From Calonectria ilicicola (Eukaryota; Ascomycota; Sordariomycetes; Hypocreales; Nectriaceae), in assembly GCA_020809705.1 (NCBI GenBank), contig CP085830.1, forward strand, positions 2,852,001-2,916,000: a stretch of 64,000 nucleotides of DNA, read 5' to 3'. Below, one piece after another: positions 47,121-57,863 of the stretch (position 1 is its first letter; each line of letters starts with the position of its first letter). A program made the translations under genes and the position numbers. The notes beneath the pieces were generated by a model. The model did not search any database. It saw only the letters and a program-made list of their open reading frames with translations, and was not told the origin of the DNA.

Positions 47121-47374
47121 GATTGCAAATCCTAATGAGCATCGGCGGAAAGCCTATGGACCAGGAAATAGATGGAGTGAGATTCTCTATGGTGAGGACG
47201 GGATGTTATTCAGGGCCAGAACGTTTGGGTGAACGTGTCGAGGCAAGCTGATTTGGAAGTGTGGCTGAAAACGGACTAACGCATCAAATTAGACACGCAC
47301 CAGCCACACCTGGCGTCCTTCCAAATTTTTTTGGCAATGAGAATCGAGATTCCTCCATCCAAGCAGCAACCACA
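47121..47374. promoter_or_regulatory. Short bidirectional promoter upstream of UTP13
   Basis: 254 bp separate two divergent starts. Near 47322-47345 lies CCAAATTTTTTTGG followed directly by GCAATGAG. This resembles the RRPE (A/T-tract) and PAC (GCGATGAG, one mismatch) pair known from yeast ribosome-biogenesis promoters. The match is by eye and its use in this organism is untested. Confidence 0.45.
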
Positions 47375-50229
47375 ATGGCCAGTAAACAGCCACTGAAAAC
47401 GACGTTTGACGTCGGTCATGTTATTCGGCCCATATTCACCGGTGGTTCCGTATCCATTGACAATGGCGCTCGCATCCTTGCAAGTGTCCTTGGAGATGAT
47501 GCTGTTCTAACAGATCCCGCCACCAGCAAGCACTTGGCTCAAATCGAGGGTGTAAGACTTCACCTGCATGAATTGAATTGGACAGCGCACCATAACTGAC
47601 ACATTGCAGGACGGAGAAGTCATTTCTACCTTGACTCGTGAGCTCTTTCTTCTATTTTCCTCACGATAATGCTGACACATTACTAGTCACTCCTTCCGGC
47701 TCTCATCTCATCATCTGCAGCCGCAGCTTGTCGATGAGAATCTTTGCCTTGAAGCGATCAGAGGATGGTACCATTGAGACATCTCTTCTCAGAACCCTGA
47801 AGCCACATGGAACCCCCGTGGTTGTTCTTGCTGTCGACCGTACCAGCACTCTTCTTGCTACTGGAGGTACTGATGGTACTATCAAAGTCTGGGACATTGC
47901 TGCAGGATACGTCACGCACACCTTCCGCGGTCCCTCCGTTCTTGTTTCGGCTCTCCATTTCTTCGAGGTGGCCGCACGCTCTAAAGATGTAGCGCAATCG
48001 CGCAAGGGTAAGAAGGGCTCCGCGCAACAGGACGATGCAGACGAGGAGCAAGATGAGAGCCTGACAACAACCAATTTCCGACTTGCGTCTGGTAGTCAGG
48101 ATGGCAAAGTAAAAATCTGGGACCTGCACAAGCGCAACTGCATCGCCAACTTGGATTCCCACGTCTCAGATGTTCGTGGAATTGATTACTCACCCGAACA
48201 ACATGCTCTGGTGACTGCTGGCAGGGATAAGACTTTGACCTGGTGGGACACCAAGTCTTGGAAAATTCGAAAAGTCGTCCCTACGCTGGAACTTGTGGAA
48301 GCGGTCGGATTCGTTGATGGCGGAAACCTCACGTACTCTGCTGGTGAAAATGGCTGTGTCCGTTTCTGGGACACCGATAATGGAAGCCAGCTTTCGCCTT
48401 CTCAGGCAGCTAAAAGCGAAGAGGAGGGCATCGTTTCTGCTATCTATCGTCCTGGATTTCCTTTCATTCTCTGTGTTCAAGTCGACCATACTCTGGCTTT
48501 ATACTCTGCCCCTAAGAATGAGGATGCCAATACGACAGCCTTGGCGCCTGAACCATTCCGAAGGATATCTGGAACACACGATGAGATTATCGATTTGGGA
48601 TACCTGTTGCCAGATCGCTCGCTGCTCGCTCTAGCCACGAACTCGGAAGATATTAGGATCGTATCTGTAAGCGAGACAAAGGACAACGCAACTGATGATG
48701 CTTGGACCTCGGAAAGCACACCTTTCTTTGGTCAGGACGTCGCACTCCTAAAAGGTCATGACGACATTATCATTTCTTTGGATATTGACTGGTCAGGTCA
48801 CTGGATCGCGACAGGTGCCAAGGATAATACAGCCAAACTCTGGCGTGTTGACCCTGAGAACAATTCATATGAATGCTGGGTTACCTTCTCTGGCCACGCC
48901 GAGTCTCTCGGTGCAGTCGCCCTCCCTAAGGCCGTTCCTCCTGAATCATCTGCTGCTCGGTCTGACCCCCTCAGTCATCCTCCAGCTTTCCTCATCACCG
49001 GTTCCCAGGATCAGACTATCAAGAAATGGGAGATTCCCCGCGCGACCCAAAAGAAGAGCCAAAAGGGCGGCTCACGAGCTGTCTTCACCCGAAAAGCCCA
49101 CGACAAAGACATTAACGCAATCACAGTTCACCATAGCAGTCAATTGTTTGCATCCGCTTCTCAGGACAAGTCCGTCAAGATCTGGTCTGTGGAGGAGGGT
49201 GAGGTTCAGGGCATTCTTCGTGGCCACAAGCGTGGAGTCTGGTCTGTTCAGTTCTCTCCCGCTCAAATGCCAGCTATCCAAGGCGATGATGGACCTGTCA
49301 CCGGAAAGGGCGTCGTGCTCACAGGAAGTGGTGACAAGACTATCAAGCTCTGGAGCCTCTCCGATTACACCTGCGTCAGAACTTTTGAGGGCCACTCAAA
49401 CAGCGTTCTGAAGCTGGCCTGGCTCAACATGCCCTCGGATAAAGACCAGTCCAAGAAGCGAGTCCAATTTGCCAGTGCTGGTGGAGATGGACTTGTCAAA
49501 GTCTGGGATGCCAACTCAGGCGAAACTGAGTGCACTCTCGATAACCATGAGGATCGAGTGTGGGCTGTTGCGGTGCACCCAGAGAACAACACCATCGTTT
49601 CTGGCAGCGGTGACTCAACCGTAACTTTCTGGAAAGATACCTCGTCTGAGACCCAAGCTGCCGCCTCGCGAGCTGCATTGGAATTGATTGAGCAAGAACA
49701 AGAGCTTGAGAACCATATACATGCCGGGTCATACCGGGAGGCCATCACTCTTGCCCTTCAGCTCAACCATCCTGGGCGTCTACTGAGCTTATTCACTGCC
49801 GTAGTTACCTCGAATAACCCCGATGCTGGAAGTCTCTCAGGTCTGAAGGCCGTGGACCAAGTGCTAGGCACTTTATCAGATGAGCAAATATTCTTGCTCC
49901 TTCTCAGACTGCGAGACTGGAACACCAACGCGAGAACCGCCCAGATAGCTCAGAGAATCCTGTGGACCCTTATCCGAAGCTATCCTGCGTCCAAGTTTTC
50001 CAACCTGTCTGTGAAGGGTGCCAGGGGTCAAAAGAGCTTGAAAGACGTCTTGCATGCACTCCGAATCTACTCAGAAAGGCACTATAAACGAATCGAGGAG
50101 TTGGTTGACGAAAGTTACTTGGTGGAATATACCCTGCAGGAGATGGATAGCATCGCCCCGGCTCTAGAGGAGGAGGATACACTGATGAAGGAATCTGGTG
50201 AACTTGGCGACGTCGTCATGGCTGGATAA
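47375..50229 (+). CDS. UTP13: U3 snoRNP-associated WD40 protein Utp13 (TBL3)
   Basis: Exons 47375-47551, 47610-47637 (28 nt) and 47687-50229 give 915 aa; introns are 58 and 49 nt. The start MASKQPLKTTFDVGHVI was chosen because it begins the conserved propeller; the frame upstream of it is open but not protein-like. Twelve or so WD repeats form tandem propellers, e.g. GGTDGTIKVWDI, SGSQDGKVKIWDL, TGAKDNTAKLWRV, ASASQDKSVKIWSV, TGSGDKTIKLWSL and SGSGDSTVTFWKD. The C-terminal Utp13 domain (about 760-895) begins near EQELENHIHAGSYREAI. It is a component of the UTP-B complex of the SSU processome, in the nucleolus (family knowledge). The yeast protein is about 100 aa shorter, partly because of a Lys/Asp/Glu insert near residue 175. 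Confidence 0.95.
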
Positions 50230-50665
50230 GTCATGATGACCCGGCAGAATTATCCTGTGCTGAATAAATTATTTGGACTTGTCTTATCAGTTAATAGCAG
50301 TATATCACTACACAAATGGTTATTGGAGTCGAGGAATTAGACAAAAGATTGCTTTTTTTCACTCTCATATCAATTGTCCCAATAGCGACCAGATCCAATT
50401 TTATTATTGTGTGATGCGCATATTTAGGAGAAAATGCATATTTGAAGAGAAATTTTGGAGTGGTGACAGGGGTGTGGTTGAGCTGCAGCACAAGCTGCCT
50501 AGATTTTAGAGCTCCACCATGTCCACATGCGTCCTCAGCCTTGTCATATACATCACCGACATCGAATTTTAGACCCGACTTTGGCCCTCACGAATTCGCC
50601 GCCATCAACATCTCAGCACGAGAAACCTTTGCCGAATTTGCTTGACTAGTACACGTCGCGCTACC
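50230..50665. other. Spacer between UTP13 and SAD1
   Basis: 436 bp holding the UTP13 3' end (AT-rich to about 50460) and the SAD1 promoter. No gene is supported. Confidence 0.6.
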
Positions 50666-52294
50666 ATGGCCAAGCGCCAGGCCTCCGAGGCCCTCGACGA
50701 CCTCCTTGACGTCGCCTCACCCGCATCCAAGAGATCTCGGGTCGGCGACCTAGATTCGCCCCTAGAAAACGGCCACCCAGACACACCTACCGAGAACCGA
50801 GAAAGCGGCGACAACAAGGGGGAGGATGAAAGCGACGGCGATTTTGGAGACGAGGAAGCCACGCCCGTAGTGTCTTTGCGTCAATCCGCTCCAACCGACG
50901 GTTACGACGACCTTTATCTCGATACCATCGACCGCAACGTGCTGGACTTCGACTTCGAGAAACTCTGCTCTGTCTCCCTCTCCAATATCAATGTCTACGC
51001 CTGTCTTGTCTGCGGCAAATATTTCCAGGGTAGAGGCCCCAAGTCTCATGCCTACTTCCACGCCCTCGATGAGGACCACCATGTCTTCATCAATCTCGAG
51101 ACACAGCGCGTCTACGTCCTACCCGAGGGCTACGAGGTGAAGAGCCGCGCTCTAGATGATATCAAATATGTCTCCGACCCGCGCTACACGAAGAAGGAGG
51201 TCATCGAGATGGACCGTGTCAAGCGCAACAGCTGGACCCTCGACAAGAAGGAATACACGCCGGGCTTTGTCGGCATGAATAACATCAAGGAGAACGATTA
51301 CCTCAATGTCGTGGTGCAGGCTCTCTCTCACGTCGCTCCCTTGCGCAACTACTTCCTCCTCGAGGACTTTTCAAAAAATACAGAACTGGTCAAGCGCTGC
51401 AGCATCCTCATTCGCAAGATCTGGAACCCGCGAGCCTTCAAAGCCCACGTCTCGCCGCACGAGCTCCTCCAGGAGATTTCGCTGCGCTCAAACAAGCGCT
51501 TTACTCTAACTGCGCAATCAGACCCTGTTGAATTCCTCTCATGGTTCTTGAACAACTTGCATCTGGGCCTGGGCGGCTCTAAGACCAAGCCTGGTAGCTC
51601 CATGGTGCAACGCACATTCCAGGGCAAGCTCAAGGTCGAGTCGCAAGCCATTACCGCACGCGCCGACGTTGGCGACCGCCTGCGCTTCGAAGAAGCTGCT
51701 GAGGTCAACGTCAGCATCGTGCGCTTCCTTCTCCTTACCCTTGATCTACCCTCGGCCCCTCTCTTCCAAGACGAGCTGGAGAAGAACATTATCCCCCAAG
51801 TGCCCTTAACAACCATCTTGACTAAATATGATGGCCAGCGCGCGCAGGAACATCATGCCCAGCGCAAGCGTTACCGCCTCCTACACCCGCTACCGCCTTA
51901 TCTCGTCTTCCACGTCAAGCGTTTCTCCCAAAACAAGTTTGTCTCGGAGCGTAACCCCACCATTGTCACTTTTGACGCCCGCAACCTCGACATGTCACCA
52001 TACGTTGAGCCCAATCCCAAGGAGTGGCCCCCAGGAGAGCCTATCTGGTATGACCTTGTTGCCAACGTTGTTCACGAAGCTGTTCGTGTGCGTGAGGACG
52101 TTGTCGATAGTGGAGAGGAGCGCAAGACGTGGAAGGTGCAACTAAAGGACAAGGCCACGGGTGAGTGGGTTGTCGCGCAGGATTTGTTTGTGGATAAAGT
52201 GCAGAGCGAGCTGCTATATCTAGGAGAGACGTATTTGCAGGTCTGGGAACGAAGGAGAGAGCCCAACAAGGGCAAAGGAAAAGCTACATCATGA
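50666..52294 (+). CDS. SAD1: Tri-snRNP factor Sad1 (USP39), inactive ubiquitin-protease fold
   Basis: An intronless 542-aa protein. The start ATG at 50666 has the context CTACCATGG; the frame upstream opens only with a TTG. After a disordered acidic leader (about 1-85), a UBP-type zinc finger begins near residue 100 (YACLVCGKYFQGRGPKSHAYFHA), followed by a USP-fold domain from about 195 (PGFVGMNNIKENDYLNVVV). At the place of the catalytic Cys in active USPs the sequence reads NNIKENDYLN with no Cys, as expected for this family. The distal block FHVKRFSQNKF is kept. It is needed to assemble or stabilise the U4/U6.U5 tri-snRNP for splicing. Confidence 0.95.
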   Translation: MAKRQASEALDDLLDVASPASKRSRVGDLDSPLENGHPDTPTENRESGDNKGEDESDGDFGDEEATPVVSLRQSAPTDGYDDLYLDTIDRNVLDFDFEKLCSVSLSNINVYACLVCGKYFQGRGPKSHAYFHALDEDHHVFINLETQRVYVLPEGYEVKSRALDDIKYVSDPRYTKKEVIEMDRVKRNSWTLDKKEYTPGFVGMNNIKENDYLNVVVQALSHVAPLRNYFLLEDFSKNTELVKRCSILIRKIWNPRAFKAHVSPHELLQEISLRSNKRFTLTAQSDPVEFLSWFLNNLHLGLGGSKTKPGSSMVQRTFQGKLKVESQAITARADVGDRLRFEEAAEVNVSIVRFLLLTLDLPSAPLFQDELEKNIIPQVPLTTILTKYDGQRAQEHHAQRKRYRLLHPLPPYLVFHVKRFSQNKFVSERNPTIVTFDARNLDMSPYVEPNPKEWPPGEPIWYDLVANVVHEAVRVREDVVDSGEERKTWKVQLKDKATGEWVVAQDLFVDKVQSELLYLGETYLQVWERRREPNKGKGKATS

Positions 52295-52838
52295 TTGCTG
52301 GAGGGGTAATTAATGGACGCCAAAAGGAAAGAAAAAAAAAGAGACCGTTTTCACACAACCCAAAAATGTAACATCACTATTTTCATGATCAGCTTGTGTT
52401 TTTTTGGAGGCGGCTGAACAGCCCGCAAAAAAAATTGTGTGCTTTGTGATTGTTGTAGATCTCACAACATAAAAGCGCTGCTGCCTGGCCAGCCGTGCTG
52501 AACCCACACACAGCTATAGTACATACAACATGCAATCCATATCGAACCAAACGCTAACCCTCGTAACCATCCCATGCCACCCAAACCATCCGTCCCATTT
52601 CATGACCCCGTCCCATTTTCCCCACGAACACACGCACGAGGGAGCGCCCCCAAATCATCCAAGAGCCGAAGTCGTCACCGCATCATAGAGAGGGCGAACA
52701 AAAAAAAAGAGAAGATGCAAGAAAGAAAAGGACGTCGACGATTGGCATAAGCCAAGTGGGTTGGCCCTGTATATCTTTATTATACAGTACAAATAATCCC
52801 AAGGGCCGCGACACGGAGGATGGGCCCGACGAGAGAGT
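52295..52838. other. Convergent 3' spacer between SAD1 and the eIF4E-like gene
   Basis: 544 bp of 3'-flank sequence, A-rich near 52330-52350 and 52697-52710. No gene is supported. Confidence 0.6.
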
Positions 52839-53978
52839 TTACGACTGGGATTGCTCAATGGGCTTAGCCACAGCGCCGCTGACATGACGCTTGTCGTGGT
52901 GATGGTGCTGGCCCGCCTTTTCGCGGCGCTGTTCCTCGATAGCCGTCCGTTGCTGAATGCTGGAATCGTGACTCTTAAATTCCACCCGAGTGTTGGGAGG
53001 AAAGTTGAGGACATGTTTCATCGTCTCACTAAGAAAATGCGTCAGTCCGGATACTTACCACCATGAAGTCAACGGGGGGTAGAAAGAGACAAGTCACCCA
53101 CCGGATTTTAATGACACGCCCACCATCCGTTCGAGTCCAGATGCTCAGAATGTCCTCCCCGTTCCTCATGCTCAGCACCGCACCACACACGTCCTCTCCC
53201 GCATCGCCAAATTGGTCTCCAATAAGGGAGAGTAGAAGATCTTCCCAGTATCGATCTGCCACACCCTTCTTCATTCGTACCACCCACTTGCCGCCCCTCT
53301 TGTTCTCTTCGTCCTCCCATATTGGGCGAATGTCCTTTTTAAAGAGGTGATAGTCGGATACGACGGGCAGGGCTGAAGGGCGCTTTAGGTGCGAATAGAT
53401 TTCCCAAAACTCCTCCGCCGTCCCCACTGTAGCAATTCCATGCAAGGTCTGCTCGTACTCAATGAATCCGTGGGCCTTGGAAATTGGTGGTCGGTACCAG
53501 AAGGACCAGGCGTCCTTGAGCGGGTGTGACTGAAGGGCACCCCTATCTTCCGAGATGGATGCCATACCGGCGCCTTTAACACCGGGCTTCGCCAGGTCCT
53601 TTATCTGCCCGGCCTTTGCGATAACCGAGCCCATCGCCGTTTCGAACGGATTGCCCGTCGACTTGGGTGTCTTTGCGGATCCAAACGACGCAAAGGCCCC
53701 CGAGCCTAAGCCGAAGGCGCTGGATGCGCCGCTAGTGGGGGATACCAGAGCACTCCCTGGAGTAGAGTTGAATGGATTGTTTTTGGCTTGGGACGGGTCG
53801 CCGCCTTGGCGCTTATTGAAGGAAGCATTGCGATTGAAGGAATCACCGTTGGGGCCTTGACCGGGCGTCGAGAGGGAAAGCTTGCCGGAGCTAGAGAGGG
53901 GCGTGTCAGTTTGCGTGCGATGCGCATGCGAGCAGCGTAGGGTGCTTACTTTGTGCGGCGGGTCCATAGATTATCCAT
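52839..53978 (-). CDS. eIF4E-family cap-binding protein (class II/4EHP-like)
   Basis: Exons 53978-53950, 53890-53102 and 53028-52839 (introns 59 and 73 nt) give 335 aa. The first 145 residues are Ser/Gly/Asn-rich and disordered, much longer than in canonical eIF4E. The cap-binding fold starts near 150 (HPLKDAWSFWYRPP), with EEFWEIYSHL, the IRPIWEDEENKRGGKW block holding the cap-contacting Trp-Glu pair, and EDVCGAVLSMR. Aligned by eye, canonical Trp56 is Tyr (in EYEQTLHG), as in 4EHP-type proteins, while the Trp43 position is kept. The C-terminal tail is His- and Gln-rich. It probably binds capped mRNA as a translational modulator rather than as the main initiation factor (inference). The intron after residue 272 uses a GTGGGT donor; a stronger GTAAGT lies 46 nt downstream and would truncate the protein. 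Confidence 0.88.
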
Positions 53979-56555
53979 CAAGACGATCGCAACGGGAGTG
54001 CCTGGGAAGGGAAGTGGGAGGGCGGGGAGTCGTCACCAGAGGACGTCTGGGAGACGAGTCGCGGGGGAGTAGCGGGAGGTCGTTGGGCGTGTACGAGGAG
54101 GAAAGGAAAGCGGGGGGAGCGGTGGAAGAGAGCGACTTCGAGGTCGGGAGAGCTGCGGAAGGGTTGGCGATGGAACCCTTTTTTTCGGCGGTTGGAGGAA
54201 TTCGATAGAGGGATGAGGGGGAGGCGACGGGCAGTGGGAGGACGGAAAGAACGGATGATGGATGCAGATGTGGATGCTTGTAATCGGGATCGGCGGGGGA
54301 GAATTGGGTATCGTGGTGGACTGAGGAGAGCTGGAGTTGTAGTCGGATGTAAACGGTGGCGGAAACTGTGGTGTGGTGTGGTGAGGTGAGGATGGTGTTT
54401 TTTTTTTGGCAGCGAACGATTGAAGAGTTGGAAAGAAATTCGCCCACGTACCAAGAAAAAAAGCGTCGTTTGAGGTGTTAGTGGTGGAGTTGGAGCAAGG
54501 TATTGGGCAGGTATCCATGCCACCCAGGCCCCAGCGCAAGAATACCAGTCAGTGACCTTGGCTGTGGAGTGTAAGCCCTGGAGATCCGCCAGCGAGTCTC
54601 CCAAGAGTCACGCCGGCGAACCCAGGGCGCTGACGTTCCTTGGAAGCCGCTGTAACTCGTTGGCGCTAGCGGTCACCTCACAGGCGCCTCCCCTCCTCTA
54701 CCCCCCCAGGCGAATTCTGCTGGCGTCAGTCGTCACAAATACGACGGGTTAGCCAGACTAGCGCCATTCGCTTAAGGGCGACATCAGGACATCAGGCTCG
54801 GAGTAATACCTGTACCTGCTACAGGGCCCAGGCTTTGTCGTCTCTGGTGCGCCGAGTGCCTAATAGCGGCGCTGTGTTGACTTCTCGAAGACAAGCAGCA
54901 GTCCCATTGTGTCACGGGAGGTGTCCGGTGTCTGAGCCGAATTCCTACTGATGGCTTCACGACATGTCAGTCCCCCGAACCAACCTCTGGCTAGGCCTGG
55001 CCGAGGTGCACAGCCATTCCGTAACTGATCTCGTGGTCAGGCTTGTTCTCGTTTCACAGTCTAGTCGTGGAACCCGGCCGTGTCGGTCGGGGCTGGCCAT
55101 GCTCCGCAGTTGGCTTGAGAGCAGGCCGGTGTGACGTTTTGAGCTGCCGGTTGGCACGCATTGGGTGTGACGCAGGCCCAAACACAGCGACCAGACAGAC
55201 AAGGTAAGGTAACCTTGCCGCACCGTTTGCCCGCCAGTCCCCGCAATCTCCGAAAGCGTGTCTCGTTCAACGGCGACCAGCTTGTCTTTGACGCATCGTC
55301 TTTTGACGTAGCCAAAACTGGGCCCTCTAAAGATATCTCATGTGTCCAAAGCCCAGGGTCCAATCTTCAATCCTCAATAGCCTGGTCGTGCAAGGACAAT
55401 TCTCACGAAGCAAGCAGAGCCAGCTCCCCGGCTCCGGACCAGTGCCACTGCATTGGGATGAAAGCCCCCCCCCCCCCGGCCAGCATTTAAGCCGCCCCAC
55501 TGGGCACCGATGGGCTTTCACCCCCCTCCACGGCCCTGGGTGCGTTGCAAATGCTTTGTTAACGTCACAGAAAAATAGCTCCAAAAACTCTCATCCTCGA
55601 TTAGGAATTTGCCCGCGTCGCCATACAGCCTCAGCTCCACAGCGGCGCAAATGCACATACATGTGAACTTCCTTGAAATTAATAACATTACATTTTCCTC
55701 TTCCATGGCCATGTCCCTAGAATGGCGGAGATCGATAAGATTAGCGTAGTAATGCCCAAGCCCTATGCAGGAACAATAGAAGTGCACATCCATTATGACG
55801 TTGCAGTGATTGGCTTTCTACTACACAACCACCACCAAATTGAACAATAGCACATTCAGACATAGATAGACATAGCAACCGAAATTTCAATATCGAATCG
55901 ACCCACGCATCATGCATATTACTCTCTTTCGCGACAAATATCTTTTCTCACGCGGATGTATTCGCCCGCTGTTTTATATTATTGTTGTTGTTTTAAATAA
56001 GGTCCTGAATTGTAGCGCGTCTTGGTTGTGACTATTACTTCTTACAAAGTATTAGAGCCAGCGAATAGCGATAGGCATAACACCTTGTCCAACACAAATA
56101 CAGACACATAAAAAAAGCGAGAAAGAAACAAATCGCCCAAAAAAAGCTAAAGCGAAGCATTCGCACGGTAGATCAATTGCGTCAATATGACTTGTTTTCC
56201 CCTGCTTCTGCTTCTCATTTTACAAAGCGCCTCTGTCGCGTGCCATGTAGTCTGCCCCTCACATGGATAGGCGATGTTGTAGAGGTAGTGGTCTAAGTTG
56301 CGGGTGGACAACAGGTCTCCCGATTCGTTAACGGCGCCTAGCCGGGGTGAGGAGCGACTTGGCGGCACATTCCCTTTCGGCCCCGCTCCCACCCCGACCG
56401 CTTTTAGTCCTTATCGTTATCGCGCCGCCAATGGCAGAAAAAAAAATTATTGGTTTTGCGACGACTGACAAAAAGAAGCTCTCACCACCAACCTCCTCTT
56501 ATCCCAACTCAGCAGACAGGCCACAAGATCTGCTCCCCTCTTTTACCCGGAAACA
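53979..56555. other. 2.6 kb intergenic region
   Basis: 53979-54500 is the eIF4E-like gene's promoter/leader. It is strongly purine-rich on + (CT-rich on the gene's strand), which produces long spurious ORFs. 54500-55800 has only short frames and a C13 run at 55465-55477. 55800-56150 is AT-rich. 56300-56555 is the LOC1 promoter, with an A9 tract followed by TTATTGG near 56440. Confidence 0.55.
55465..55477. repeat. C13 homopolymer
   Basis: An uninterrupted run of thirteen C. It is a slippage-prone site; the exact length is often uncertain in assemblies. Confidence 0.85.
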
Positions 56556-57243
56556 ATGGCGCCCTCACGAACGAGTACCGTCAAGAACAAGCATGCCACT
56601 GCCAAGTCAGGCATCGCGAACAGCAAGGCATCATCCAAGCGTTCCGCCACCGATGGCATCGTCAAATCTTCTTCTAAGAAATCCAAGAGCGGGCCCCCGC
56701 CGTCTAAGCAGGTCAGGGACAAGGGCTCCGAAGCTCTTTTGAAGAAGCTCCGAAACCCGAAAAAGCGAGTGTACACTGAGGAGGAGCTCGGTATCCCCAA
56801 GCTTAACACGATCACGCCCGTGGGTGTCATCAAGCCCAAAGGCAAGAAGAAGGGCAAGGTTTTTGTTGATGACAGGGTAAGGCTTTCTACTACCTTTTTG
56901 AAAATAGGTCTACATTTCCATGAATACATGACTGACGCCCTATCGCCAATTGCAGGAAAGCATGAGCACGATCATGTCTCTTGTCCAAGCCGAAAAGAAT
57001 GGCCAGATCGAGTCCAAGATGATCAAGGCGCGCCAGATGGAAGAGATTCGAGAGGCCCGCAAGGTTGAGTCTGAGAAGAAGGATCAAGAAAGGAAGGATA
57101 AGCTTGAGAATGCCAAGGATGCATTGAGAAAGAAGCGAAAGCGTAAGAGCGTCGGCGACGCTGAGGACAGCGTGAAAGATCTAGCATCTACTGGCACCAA
57201 AGCCGGCAAGGGCAAGGGAAAGAAGCGGGTGGCGTTTGCTTAA
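56556..57243 (+). CDS. LOC1: 60S ribosomal subunit assembly/export protein Loc1
   Basis: Exons 56556-56876 and 56956-57243 (intron 79 nt, donor GTAAGG, acceptor TTGCAG, phase 0) give 202 aa. It is very basic. The conserved block [19 protein letters not shown], followed by [14 protein letters not shown], spans the end of exon 1. Exon 2 opens with [10 protein letters not shown], then [20 protein letters not shown], and finishes with a Lys-rich helix and nuclear-localisation-like runs. In yeast Loc1 is a nucleolar RNA-binding protein needed for 60S biogenesis and ASH1 mRNA localisation; here the ribosome role is the safer inference. Confidence 0.93.
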
Positions 57244-57863
57244 AAAAAAAAAGGCACAATGGGAGAAGAAAGCAGAAAAAGATATGGCAGGGGCCGGCGT
57301 AGGCTTTGCATTGTTTGGCGCTTGGAGTTGGGCAACGGGATTGGAAAAGATCCCTTCTTATTGCTTGGGCGCGGAATGAGATTTGAGACAATATTGCAAA
57401 AAGCGAATCAGGTGGCGCAACTAGACTCTTCAACGTATGGGTCAAGCCGCGTAATAAACCATCGTATCCTCGCACGAGTGATGAGTCGATTTCCTCTAAT
57501 ATTGATCGGATATGCATCTCGGCCTAAACAAACAATCCACCATAGCTAACTGGAGAGAAGGTCAAAGGGTCTTTCAAATGTTATCTGCGTGTCTGTGAAG
57601 TTGATTTTGGCTGTCTTCTAAAAAGACGCTTCTTTTTTAAATCATGAAACAGCAATGTGTTCAATCTAGTCTCTCCGACTTCTTGTTATGCTCAATACTT
57701 TGGGTCAGTGGAGGAGGTGTTTTGGTGTGATTCCCATGCCATTTTCGTTTGGATATACATGAGGCTATCATACAAAGTGTCTATCAAAATCCGGTCCATC
57801 TAGGAATTAATTAACAAGCGCCTATTGTCTTTCTAGCATTCAAGACATGTTTCTTTTATTGCA
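57244..57863. other. Convergent 3' spacer between LOC1 and the hydrolase gene
   Basis: 620 bp of 3' flanks. It has an A11 run directly after the LOC1 stop (57242-57252). No gene is supported. Confidence 0.6.

Noticed and set aside
53971..54604. Overlapping long ORFs (158-208 codons, -) upstream of the eIF4E-like gene
   Set aside because: Several frames are open at once in a CT-rich leader. The translations are Pro/Ser low-complexity sequence and do not join in phase to the conserved exons.
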